Shown one piece after another: positions 16,951-24,632 of a stretch of 64,000 bases of DNA. A program made the translations under genes and the position numbers. The notes under the pieces are model-generated. The model had not been told where the DNA came from and searched no databases. It was given only the letters and a program-made list of their open reading frames with translations. Each line of letters opens with the position of its first letter. Position 1 is the stretch's first letter. Origin of the DNA: Pseudomonadota bacterium (lineage in GTDB: Bacteria; Pseudomonadota; Gammaproteobacteria; Pseudomonadales; Moraxellaceae); contig JAEWKT010000016.1 in assembly GCA_023393635.1 (NCBI GenBank), positions 91,759 through 155,758 on the forward strand. The letters run 5' to 3'.

Positions 16951-17238
16951 TTACTCACGTATTGCTTCATCGGCTGGCACTTCAGTAATTCTGCCGCCTT
17001 GTGCCAAAAAACGCGCTACTTCATCTTCAAGCTGCTGACGGATAGACTGCTTGGCAGTCACGGTCAGGCTTTCTGCTTCAGCAAGATCAGCATCTGTTAA
17101 ACGGCCTGCTTCTTCATTAGTATCTGCGCTATCAGCATCAGTAGAAGTGCTTTCGCTTTCAACATCAACGTCCTCAACATCTACCGCTTCTACATCGCTG
17201 TCGGCATTGTCATAATCATCTTCGTGGTTAATTGCCAT
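16951..17238 (-). CDS. Small acidic protein, possibly SutA-like RNA-polymerase-binding regulator
   Basis: 95 residues. The first ~50 are very acidic (DDYDNADSDVEAVDVEDVDV) and probably disordered. The C-terminal half, TVTAKQSIRQQLEDEVARFL then AQGGRITEVP, is a helix plus a G-G-(R/K)-(I/V) turn. This layout, and the AKQ...FLxxGG(R/K)(I/V)xE(I/V) wording, resembles Pseudomonas SutA, which binds RNA polymerase and raises transcription in slow growth. The match is from memory of that family and only moderate; it could be an unrelated conserved acidic protein. Monocistronic, with a terminator 30 bp downstream. Confidence 0.6.
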   Translation of the reverse strand: MAINHEDDYDNADSDVEAVDVEDVDVESESTSTDADSADTNEEAGRLTDADLAEAESLTVTAKQSIRQQLEDEVARFLAQGGRITEVPADEAIRE

Positions 17239-17423
17239 GATTGGTTGCCCCTATTGTTGCGATCAGTTATTGCGTGGTTTTATCTACCCTTACCTGACTT
17301 TAATGGTCGTCAGGAATTTCGCTAACTCTAACAATGTCTGAAAAAGCTTTCTAGTAGCTCTAACAATAACTTGCTATTTTTTTAAGCGGATCAACACAAA
17401 ATGAGTAAAAGATAACCGAAGCC

Positions 17424-18707
17424 CTAGTAGTGAGCATATCTTGTATCTTTTATGGCAGATTCACCACTGGCTTGTGCAGTAAACTTATCTAAAAATAACT
17501 GATTGTTAGCCACTATATGCAGGCCTTCATTACGTAGCCACTGTAATGGTCTTAAACGCTCTCCTTGCAACCAGCCTAATGTAGAGAAGCTATGCATCAT
17601 CATGCTGTTATGGCTACGCCGCTGGGTTTCATAACGGTTTAAGGTTTGGAAGTGTGCCCACAAGCCACGCTCATGATCGCACAGTAGGCTATCTACCAGC
17701 ACGGCAGCATCTAAGCAGCCCAGATTAACGCCTTGACCTGCCAAAGGATGAACCACATGTGCTGCATCACCAATGAGTGCCAGGTGCGGTAAAACATATC
17801 GATCAGCATGTTTAGCAATTAGCGGAAATGACGCACGTGATTGTACCTCTAACACCGCGCCAAGCATCGAACCACTGGCTTGGGTGATTGCTGTTAAAAA
17901 ATCAGCGTCAGTTAATTGCTTAGTCTCTTCAGCGTCCTGTTCTGGCATGGTCCATACCACCGATTGCCATTGGCCTTGCTCATGGTTATCCTGTTTGGAT
18001 TCACCGCCATGCATGGTAAACGCAGACTCAACCAAATCGGCCATAGGCAAAAATGCTAGCGGTCCTGTGGGCAAAAATACCTGACGTGCAATATGCTGGT
18101 GGGGCTTTTGAGTTTTGATGGCACAGGTAATGGCAGTTTGTCGATAGTCTAGCTGGTCAATACCAATACCAGCAGATTGGCGCACCAGTGAATTACCGCC
18201 ATCCGCCCCAATCAGCAGTGCAGTATTAATTTGCTCGCCATTGGTTAAAGTAATTTGCCAGCTATCCGTAAACTGCTCAATACGCTTAACACGGACATCC
18301 GTGCGGTACTGTTTTACCTGGCAATGTAATTCTTGTTGAATCGCCAGGCCCAACACACTGGGTTCAACCATACTGCCTAATATGTTTTGACTAGTTAGTG
18401 GTATTGCGTGCTCAGTATGGCCAAAATTGAGCATACCAAAACCATCGCGCGTCCACACTTGCATCCCATAATAATCCGCCTTGCGCTGTACATGTCGCCA
18501 TACATCCGTGTGCTTCAATAAACCAATGCTTGCCGTACTCAATGCCCAAACCCGTGCATCACGCTGTTGCAAAATAGTGTCATTTAAAGGTGGTGCAGCA
18601 TCGAGAACTATTGCCTGAACACCTGCCTTGGCCAATAACAAGGCGCATAGGCCACCCACCAATCCGCCACCGACAATAACTACAGGTTCTACTTTATTTA
18701 GTGACAT
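17424..18707 (-). CDS. ubiI: FAD-dependent ubiquinone-biosynthesis hydroxylase, UbiI/VisC type
   Basis: Flavoprotein monooxygenase of the UbiH/UbiF/VisC/COQ6 family that hydroxylates the ubiquinone ring precursor (C5 in the UbiI case). The dinucleotide-binding VIVGGGLVGGLCALLLAKAG is near the N-terminus, ALLIGADGGNSLVRQ in the middle, and LIGDAAHVVHPLAGQGVNLG near residue 310. I take ATG 18707 (MSLNKVEPVV); the frame continues 27 bp upstream to a TTG that is less likely. It is the last gene of ygfB-pepP-ubiH-ubiI, the E. coli order, and that order is why UbiI is favoured over UbiF. Confidence 0.88.
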   Translation of the reverse strand: MSLNKVEPVVIVGGGLVGGLCALLLAKAGVQAIVLDAAPPLNDTILQQRDARVWALSTASIGLLKHTDVWRHVQRKADYYGMQVWTRDGFGMLNFGHTEHAIPLTSQNILGSMVEPSVLGLAIQQELHCQVKQYRTDVRVKRIEQFTDSWQITLTNGEQINTALLIGADGGNSLVRQSAGIGIDQLDYRQTAITCAIKTQKPHQHIARQVFLPTGPLAFLPMADLVESAFTMHGGESKQDNHEQGQWQSVVWTMPEQDAEETKQLTDADFLTAITQASGSMLGAVLEVQSRASFPLIAKHADRYVLPHLALIGDAAHVVHPLAGQGVNLGCLDAAVLVDSLLCDHERGLWAHFQTLNRYETQRRSHNSMMMHSFSTLGWLQGERLRPLQWLRNEGLHIVANNQLFLDKFTAQASGESAIKDTRYAHY

Positions 18708-18776
18708 ATATTGATCTCGTATGTTCTTGTGCAATTTGTGAGCAGAATTACTGATGTTGAATAGTAAAGATAGGAC

Positions 18777-20006
18777 TTAAACTTTTAAGCCCATGGCATA
18801 AGTGGCGACCAATTGCTTAACGCCTGGTACTAAATCAAACGCAACCAAACCCGTATTACGTGCAAATTTTAAAATGGGGTTGGGGTTAGAAAACCCGCGC
18901 ACCACGCTATCACAAAACATAATGACACGTTTCTGATCTGTTAAACGCGCCTGCTCATAATGCTTTAAGCGCATATTATCGCCTAGATCAAGACCAGCAT
19001 TGTGCTGCTCATTTAAATAACGCGTGAGCACGTGAGCATCACGCATACATAAGTTAAAACCCTGCCCTGCCACGGGGTGCAAGGTATGCGCGGCATTGCC
19101 CATTAATACCACACGGCCAGACACCTGACTGTGCGCCAACACCTGTGATAACGGGTAAGCAAAGCGTTGGCCTGTTTTGGTAAATTCGCCAGCACGGTTG
19201 CCATAAGTATGCTGTAAGGCATTTAAAAAATGCTGGTCATTTTGTTCACCCAACCATTGGCTTTCTGTACCTGCTTCCACCGTCCATACGACAGAGCGGC
19301 GGTAACTTTCCTGCTGACCGTTTTCTGAAGGTAGCGGCAGCAGTGCTAAAGGGCCATCTTTGCTAAAACGCTCAAACGCAACGTGTTGATGCGGTTTGCT
19401 GGTTTGCACGGCAGTGACAATAGCCACTTGCTGATAGTCATGCACCTCTACCCCAATACCCAATGCTTTACGGCAAAAAGAATCACGACCATCTGCGGCA
19501 ATCAACAAGCTGGATTGAAACTCAAGTGGCTGGTCATTTTGTATGGCACGAATAAATACCTGATTGGCATCCTGAGTCAGTGATTGCACCGTGATACCAT
19601 CAATCAGTTCAATATTGGCGTTGGCGCGCACCTCGCTTAACAGCACGCGACCTAGCCATGCGTTTTCAATCACCTGGCCAAAGCTTTCTACTTTTTCCTG
19701 TTCGGCCAGCAAGCGCGCCTTACCAAAACTACCTTGTTCACTAATATTGACCTGCAAAATCGGCGTGGCATGTTTTGATAGTTTTTCCCAAAGCCCAAGC
19801 TCGGTAAAAATCTGTACAGTGCGGCGCGACAAAGCGGTATTGCGTGCATCAAAACTGGAATGATAGCTTGCTGGCTCATTGCCCGTGGCCTGCGGGTATT
19901 TTACGGCTTCAAGTAACTTAATGCTCATGCCCTGTCTAGCTAACATCAGGGCAAGGCTTAAACCCACCATGCCACCACCAACAATTAAAATGGGTTGTGA
20001 ATTCAT
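18777..20006 (-). CDS. ubiH: 2-octaprenyl-6-methoxyphenol hydroxylase UbiH
   Basis: FAD monooxygenase that hydroxylates C1 of the demethylubiquinone precursor ring. 409 residues. Rossmann motif ILIVGGGMVGLSLALMLARQ at the N-terminus, LLIAADGRDSFCRKALGI mid-protein, and the family signature LMGNAAHTLHPVAGQGFNLC with following MRDAH (about 295-320). Placed between pepP (36 bp upstream) and ubiI (about 70 bp downstream), all on the minus strand. UbiH and UbiI are similar to each other; the assignment between them rests on gene order and could be swapped. Confidence 0.9.
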   Translation of the reverse strand: MNSQPILIVGGGMVGLSLALMLARQGMSIKLLEAVKYPQATGNEPASYHSSFDARNTALSRRTVQIFTELGLWEKLSKHATPILQVNISEQGSFGKARLLAEQEKVESFGQVIENAWLGRVLLSEVRANANIELIDGITVQSLTQDANQVFIRAIQNDQPLEFQSSLLIAADGRDSFCRKALGIGVEVHDYQQVAIVTAVQTSKPHQHVAFERFSKDGPLALLPLPSENGQQESYRRSVVWTVEAGTESQWLGEQNDQHFLNALQHTYGNRAGEFTKTGQRFAYPLSQVLAHSQVSGRVVLMGNAAHTLHPVAGQGFNLCMRDAHVLTRYLNEQHNAGLDLGDNMRLKHYEQARLTDQKRVIMFCDSVVRGFSNPNPILKFARNTGLVAFDLVPGVKQLVATYAMGLKV

Positions 20007-20042
20007 TGTTATTTTATCCTGTTTAAATAGCTTAAATTTGGT

Positions 20043-21362
20043 TTAAGCGTGCACCTGCTGCATCAACGCTTCAATATCGCTTACCGTCTTAGGCACATCT
20101 TTAGTTAATACTTCATTACCATCTTTGGTTACCAGCACATCGTCTTCAATGCGGATACCAATACCACGCCAACGTGCTTCTACGCTTTCATCATCTGGCG
20201 CAATATATAAACCTGGCTCTACGGTGACTATCATGCCTGGTTCATAAGGCCGCCACTCGCCATCCACTTTATAGCTGCCAACATCATGCACATCCATGCC
20301 CAGCCAGTGCCCTGTGCCGTGCATATAAAACTGGCGGTAGGCTTCACTGGCAATCAGCTCATCAACATTGCCTTGTAATAAACCCAGCTCGACCAGTCCT
20401 TGGGACAGGATTTTCACTGCTATTTCATGTGGCATACGATAATGATTACCTGGCTTGGTGGCATCAATCGCGGCCATTTGTGCTGTTAATACCAGCTCAT
20501 ACAAGGCTTTTTGCTCAGGCGAAAATCGTCCATTCACTGGAAAAGTACGGGTAATATCAGCCGCATAATGATCCAGCTCGGCACCTGCATCTATTAACAC
20601 CAGATCACCCTCTTTTAAGACCTGATTGTTTTCCACATAATGCAAAATACAGCCATTGGCACCACCACCCACTATACTGTTATAAGCAGTCTGGCAGCCA
20701 TTTTTTTGCATCACATACAATACTTCAGCTTCTAGGGCATACTCCATCATGTCAGCTTGTACCGTTTGCATGGCTCGAATATGCGCCTGTGCGCTAATTT
20801 GTGCCGCCTGTCGCATGAGGTTTATTTCATAGTCATCTTTAAATAAACGCATTTCATCAAGCACAGAATCCAGCTGAATAATTTCAATCGGTGCTTGACC
20901 ACCTTGACGCTGATTAGCAGCAATTTTTTTAAGCCAGCCTGTTACCCGTAAGTCAAATGCATCACTTTGCCCCAAACGCACATACAACCGTTTTTTGCCT
21001 GCCAGTAATGCAACTATTTGCTCATCCAGCTGTTCAATGGTAAAGGCTTGATCCGCAGCATATTCATTGATTGCACCCTCAATACCTGCACGCAACCCAT
21101 TCCAGATTTCCATCTCACGGTTACGCTCACGGCAAAACAGGGTGTAAGGTTGATTGCTACCACTAGCCAGCACCGCCACTGCTTCTGGCTCGGCAAACCC
21201 CGTTAAATAATAAAAGCTGCTATCTGCTCTAAATTTATAATCGGCATCGCGGTTACGGTACATTTCCTGACGGGTGGCAATAATGGCAATCGCATCATCG
21301 CCCATTTGTTGTATTAAACGTGCGCGACGCTGAGCAAAAGGCATTTGATTTTTAACAGTCAT
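20043..21362 (-). CDS. pepP: Xaa-Pro aminopeptidase (aminopeptidase P) PepP
   Basis: Dinuclear-metal peptidase that removes N-terminal residues preceding proline. 439 residues, typical of PepP. After an N-terminal creatinase-like domain, metal ligands appear in order: the two Asp in LIDAGAELDHYAADITRTFP, His in HGTGHWLGMDVHDVG, Glu in VTVEPGLY and Glu in GIGIRIEDDVLVT. It sits between ygfB (81 bp upstream) and ubiH (36 bp downstream). The family is cytoplasmic and no signal peptide is seen. Confidence 0.95.
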   Translation of the reverse strand: MTVKNQMPFAQRRARLIQQMGDDAIAIIATRQEMYRNRDADYKFRADSSFYYLTGFAEPEAVAVLASGSNQPYTLFCRERNREMEIWNGLRAGIEGAINEYAADQAFTIEQLDEQIVALLAGKKRLYVRLGQSDAFDLRVTGWLKKIAANQRQGGQAPIEIIQLDSVLDEMRLFKDDYEINLMRQAAQISAQAHIRAMQTVQADMMEYALEAEVLYVMQKNGCQTAYNSIVGGGANGCILHYVENNQVLKEGDLVLIDAGAELDHYAADITRTFPVNGRFSPEQKALYELVLTAQMAAIDATKPGNHYRMPHEIAVKILSQGLVELGLLQGNVDELIASEAYRQFYMHGTGHWLGMDVHDVGSYKVDGEWRPYEPGMIVTVEPGLYIAPDDESVEARWRGIGIRIEDDVLVTKDGNEVLTKDVPKTVSDIEALMQQVHA

Positions 21363-21443
21363 GGATTTTCAACTTTATTTATACATCGAGGTTTATCAAT
21401 TTGCTTTTATCAACTAAACCACAGTCGCGGTTAGCTATTGCAT

Positions 21444-22106
21444 CTAAGAAGGTCGATTTGGCGTAAACATATCGACAATCGCAATATTGTCACTGCCAGT
21501 ACTGTTGCTATTAACATCCTTTATGGCATTGTTTTTTGTTGAAATTGACTTAAATAATGCAGTGTCTGACAAGGCATGTTTAACGCGTCCCAAGGCAAGA
21601 CTTACTGGAATCAGTCGTACAAATTCAACCAGATCAGCATAGCTGGCTTCGCCTTCTTCGTCATCATCTTCACTTTCAAACTCAACCGCAGCCACTTCCT
21701 GCAAATCTTGTAACAATTCTGCTTCATCTGGACGTAGCTGGCCAGAAGCCAGACCAAAGCCTAAAACCACACCATTACACCAGTCTGCTAATGCCTGAAT
21801 ACGTTCTTCCAACAGGTGCTGATCATCGGGCAACATGGGCATATAATCCAGCGCATCATCTTCTAAAGCAGCGGCAGCGTCTTCGCCCTCGTCTGTCAAT
21901 AGCTGTAAGGCTTCATCACTTAAAGGCTCAAACGCCAATTGCTGCAAAATATGCTGCCACTCTTCACTGGTAGGAGCCTGTGCTACCGTCACCATTCCCA
22001 TCACCAAACCATGTAGCTCACTTGAGCCTGCCAGCTCTGGAATTGCCCCAAAAGCTGCATCCCATTCGTTCCAACCTGAAATATCATCTTGCATTACATT
22101 GACCAA
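21444..22106 (-). CDS. ygfB: UPF0149/YgfB-YecA family protein
   Basis: 220-residue member of UPF0149. The family core covers about residues 10-180 and is acidic and helical (LHGLVMGMVTVAQAPTSEEW, WCNGVVLGFGLASGQ, with EVAAVEFESEDDDEEGEASY just before a YADLVEFVRL helix). The last ~35 residues are a Ser/Asn/Thr-rich tail not typical of YgfB. In Pseudomonas, YgfB modulates transcription through AlpA-type regulation, but no general biochemical role is agreed. It heads the ygfB-pepP-ubiH-ubiI unit and diverges from the zapA pair; only 53 bp separate the two start codons, which must hold both promoters. Confidence 0.9.
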   Translation of the reverse strand: MVNVMQDDISGWNEWDAAFGAIPELAGSSELHGLVMGMVTVAQAPTSEEWQHILQQLAFEPLSDEALQLLTDEGEDAAAALEDDALDYMPMLPDDQHLLEERIQALADWCNGVVLGFGLASGQLRPDEAELLQDLQEVAAVEFESEDDDEEGEASYADLVEFVRLIPVSLALGRVKHALSDTALFKSISTKNNAIKDVNSNSTGSDNIAIVDMFTPNRPS

Positions 22107-22159
22107 CCTCTATATTGAGCTCTATATTACCTCTCATTGTTAAGCGATGCGACCCAATC

Positions 22160-22729
22160 ATGTTGGAAGAAGTTCAGCGTTTACAAACGCTCATTCAAAA
22201 ATTAACCAGTCAGTTGCAATCAACGCAAACTCAAAACCAGAGTTTGCGCACTGAGCTGGAAGCCAAACCAAAAACGGTGGAAGATCCAGCCGTGCGTGAA
22301 GCACTGGAACTCACCAACGTACGCAACCAGGAGCTTGAACAGGAACTTGCAGAAGTTAATCAGCAATACCAAAGCTTGCAGCTTGATGCGACTGCCCTTG
22401 CTGAGCGTTATGGCCGATTGGAGCAAAATGCTGGCGAGCTAAAAAATCGTTTTGAAGCCTTGCTGGTGGTACGTGATCAGCTTAAAACCGAACGCGACAA
22501 TGTGGCTAATGATTACCAGCAGTTAAATCAGCAACAACTGGCTACTGTAAAAGAACGCGATGCCTTAATTGCCAAAAATGAACATGCCAAACAAAAAGTT
22601 GAAGCGATTATTCAACGCTTGGCAGTGTTAGGCCAAGAAAGTGCGGGAACACAAGCCAATCAGGACATTAGCCGTTTAGCCAACTCGGCTATTGAATCCA
22701 CTGCGGAAGATGAAGGTAATCACTCATGA
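22160..22729 (+). CDS. Coiled-coil protein co-encoded with ZapA
   Basis: About 189 residues, predicted almost wholly coiled coil: LQTLIQKLTSQLQSTQTQNQ, ELEQELAEVNQQYQSLQL and RFEALLVVRDQLKTERDNVA, with Gln- and Glu-rich heptads. Start taken at ATG 22160 (MLEEVQRLQTL); a TTG 45 bp upstream in frame is possible but would place 15 uncharacteristic residues before the coil. Its stop overlaps the zapA start by 4 bp (ATGA). Position and form resemble the ZapB-like TIGR02449 proteins seen before zapA in Pseudomonas, though this one is much longer. A role in septal-ring assembly is inferred from context only. Confidence 0.8.
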   Translation: MLEEVQRLQTLIQKLTSQLQSTQTQNQSLRTELEAKPKTVEDPAVREALELTNVRNQELEQELAEVNQQYQSLQLDATALAERYGRLEQNAGELKNRFEALLVVRDQLKTERDNVANDYQQLNQQQLATVKERDALIAKNEHAKQKVEAIIQRLAVLGQESAGTQANQDISRLANSAIESTAEDEGNHS

Positions 22730-23022
22730 GTATTGAAGTCAGAATACTGGATCGACAATATAAACTGGCCTGCGAACCCAGCGAACAGGAACAATTGCAA
22801 AAAGCGGTTAATTTACTTGAGCAAAAGTTACAGGACTTACGCCGTGCCATGCCACGCCTGGAATCTGAGCGTTTAACCGTGATGGTGGCATTAAGCCTGG
22901 CGCAAGAAGTGCTTACTTTAAATAAAGGCTTACAAGAGCAAACTCACTGTCAGCGTTTACTCAAGCAAATGATTAATGAAACCGAAAAAACCTTGAGCGA
23001 AGTCACTTCATCACAGGCTTAA
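22726..23022 (+). CDS. zapA: Cell division protein ZapA
   Basis: 98-residue FtsZ-associated protein that bundles FtsZ filaments. The N-terminal globular part carries VEVRILDRQYKLACEPSEQE-type family wording (here IEVRILDRQYKLACEPSEQE), then LQKAVNLLEQKLQDLRRAMP, and the C-terminal half is a long coiled coil. It overlaps the preceding coiled-coil gene by 4 bp and is followed by 6S RNA and fthC, the classic zapA-ssrS-fthC order of gammaproteobacteria. Confidence 0.95.
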   Translation: MSIEVRILDRQYKLACEPSEQEQLQKAVNLLEQKLQDLRRAMPRLESERLTVMVALSLAQEVLTLNKGLQEQTHCQRLLKQMINETEKTLSEVTSSQA

Positions 23023-23162
23023 AATATCCTTGATTGGGTTGATCTCATCAAACCATGGCTGTTAAGAACATAGAAAGCAGACCTTGTGAAGCCTGTTGTG
23101 CGCTTCTTATACAAAGCACACAAAACTGGTGCCCAAAACAATTAAAGGCATACCCTGAGCAG

Positions 23163-23191
23163 TTGAATGATGCTGGGTTTTAGTGAATAAT
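23163..23191 (+). promoter_or_regulatory. Possible promoter of 6S RNA
   Basis: TTGAAT (23163-23168), 17-bp spacer, AATAAT (23186-23191), placing a start at about 23198, where the closing stem of the RNA begins. The -10 is a moderate match. Confidence 0.45.
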
Positions 23192-23197
23192 TAAAGC

Positions 23198-23374
23198 AAC
23201 TCTGAAGTGTTGGCCAGTGTGTCTTAATCCCCTGAGCCGATATCATCTGTAATGGATGCGGTCTGCCGACTCTTTGCGCATGTCTACCTTCGTGTAGGAA
23301 GCCTGTGAGTTGGCGTCGCCTCCGCCTTGAACTTTAGGGTTCAAGGGTACCGATACACAGCGGCACTTTGGAGT
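23198..23374 (+). ncRNA. ssrS: 6S RNA
   Basis: Binds the sigma-70 RNA polymerase holoenzyme and mimics an open promoter in stationary phase. Position between zapA and fthC is canonical. Conserved blocks match E. coli 6S RNA: CCCCTGAGCCGATAT (at about 23229), the CTTGAAC ... GGGTTCAAGGGT block (at about 23325-23347), and CGGCA before the 3' end. The ends close as CTCTGAAGTG (from about 23200) with CACTTTGGAG (to 23373). Exact termini are estimates. Confidence 0.9.
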
Positions 23375-23384
23375 ACAAAATACC

Positions 23385-23417
23385 AAAGCCCGAATAGCAT
23401 ATTATTCGGGCTTTTTT
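23385..23417 (+). terminator. Rho-independent terminator of 6S RNA
   Basis: AAAGCCCGAATA (23385-23396) pairs perfectly with TATTCGGGCTTT (23403-23414), 6-nt loop, with T residues continuing to 23416. Confidence 0.92.
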
Positions 23418-23515
23418 GGTTTAATTCTCTCAGCTCTTTAGTGTTAGCATCCCAAGACTTTTATCAAAGTGCAAAAATCCTATCATTTAATTTTTATTTG
23501 CCTGATGCTTAAACA

Positions 23516-24136
23516 ATGAACACCATTGCTGATCTATCCGCCTTACGTAAGCAGCTACGCCAAAAACGGCGGCAATTGCCTATCCGCCTACAGCAACAAG
23601 CTGGTAAACGCATCGCACAACAATTGGTTCAATGTACGCAATTTAAGTATTCACAAAAAATTGGGCTGTACTTAAGTGCCTTTGGTGAAGTGCCTACCCA
23701 GTGGATCATGCAACAATGCTTTAAACACCATAAACAAGTCTATTTGCCGCAAATCCGTAATATTGACCAAAAGTTGGTTTGGGTTAAAATTAGCCAACAA
23801 CAATTAAAAAATAAACGTATGGCGGCGCACCGCTTAGGCATGCAAGAACCCAGGCAGCGCGGCATTGACATCAATCAATTAAATTTAGTCATGATGCCAC
23901 TATTAATGTTTGACTTAAAAGGTAACCGCGTTGGCATGGGCGGTGGCTATTATGATCGCACCTTATGGAAAAAAAATCGGCCATTTCGCTTAGGACTAGC
24001 GTATGAGTTTCAACAGGTTGATGGCCTTATTACACAGCCTTGGGATCAACCCCTTGATGCGGTATTAACACCACAGCATTTTTATCAATTTAAGCGCACA
24101 AAGCCCTCTATATCACCTTTTTTTGTGAATAAATGA
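23516..24136 (+). CDS. fthC: 5-formyltetrahydrofolate cyclo-ligase
   Basis: Converts 5-formyl-THF to 5,10-methenyl-THF with ATP. 206 residues. The basic N-terminal helix ALRKQLRQKRRQLP is typical, YLSAFGEVPTQ lines the substrate pocket, and the phosphate-binding signature GNRVGMGGGYYDRTL is at about 139-153. The start ATG is at 23516 with no strong ribosome binding site. It lies about 140 bp after 6S RNA; in E. coli the equivalent gene (ygfA) is partly co-transcribed with ssrS, but here a strong terminator intervenes. Confidence 0.94.
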   Translation: MNTIADLSALRKQLRQKRRQLPIRLQQQAGKRIAQQLVQCTQFKYSQKIGLYLSAFGEVPTQWIMQQCFKHHKQVYLPQIRNIDQKLVWVKISQQQLKNKRMAAHRLGMQEPRQRGIDINQLNLVMMPLLMFDLKGNRVGMGGGYYDRTLWKKNRPFRLGLAYEFQQVDGLITQPWDQPLDAVLTPQHFYQFKRTKPSISPFFVNK

Positions 24137-24258
24137 TGCCTTGAGTCTGAACCATTTGCGTCGAAAGAGCAGACAAGGTAAATTGCAGCACTACTATTAG
24201 TTGTAATCAATCTAGCAAAGTTTTTTTAGACTTTTGCTACTGCTTGAAGGGATCATTT

Positions 24259-24585
24259 ATGAGCTTATTGATAGCTACGGCACATGCGGCTCCTGCCGCG
24301 CCGTCTCAAAGCCCATTACCATCTATTTTAATGATGGTTGGCTTTATTTTAATTTTTTACTTTTTAATCTGGCGTCCACAAGCCAAGCGTACCAAAGAAC
24401 ATCGCGGCATGGTAGAAAGCCTAAGCGTAGGCAGTGAAGTGGTATTTGCTGGCGGGTTAATGGGCCGTGTAACAAAACTAGAAGGTGAGTACGCTGTTGT
24501 AGAGCTCAATCGTGGCAATGAAGTAAAAATTCAAAAAGCTGCGGTCATTTCTGTATTGCCAGAAGGCACACTAAACAGCCTGTAA
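24259..24585 (+). CDS. yajC: Preprotein translocase accessory subunit YajC
   Basis: Small inner-membrane partner of SecDF. Start at ATG 24259 (MSLLIATAHAAP), with AAGGGA 7-8 bases upstream; the in-frame TTG at 24244 lies before the ribosome binding site. 108 residues: a short periplasmic Ala/Pro start, one membrane segment at about 20-38 (ILMMVGFILIFYFLIW), the family's RPQAKRTKEH boundary, then a cytoplasmic beta domain (VGSEVVFAGGLMGRV). No tgt or queA lies directly upstream as in E. coli. A terminator-like hairpin sits between this gene and secD. Confidence 0.95.
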   Translation: MSLLIATAHAAPAAPSQSPLPSILMMVGFILIFYFLIWRPQAKRTKEHRGMVESLSVGSEVVFAGGLMGRVTKLEGEYAVVELNRGNEVKIQKAAVISVLPEGTLNSL

Positions 24586-24593
24586 TTTTTTCG

Positions 24594-24622
24594 GGGATTG
24601 CTCAAATGGCAATCCCTTTTTT
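24594..24622 (+). terminator. Terminator or attenuator between yajC and secD
   Basis: GGGATTGC (24594-24601) / GCAATCCC (24609-24616), loop of 7, then six T residues. secD starts only 11 bp later, so some read-through must be expected unless secD has its own promoter inside yajC. Confidence 0.82.
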
Positions 24623-24632
24623 ATGAAGTTGA

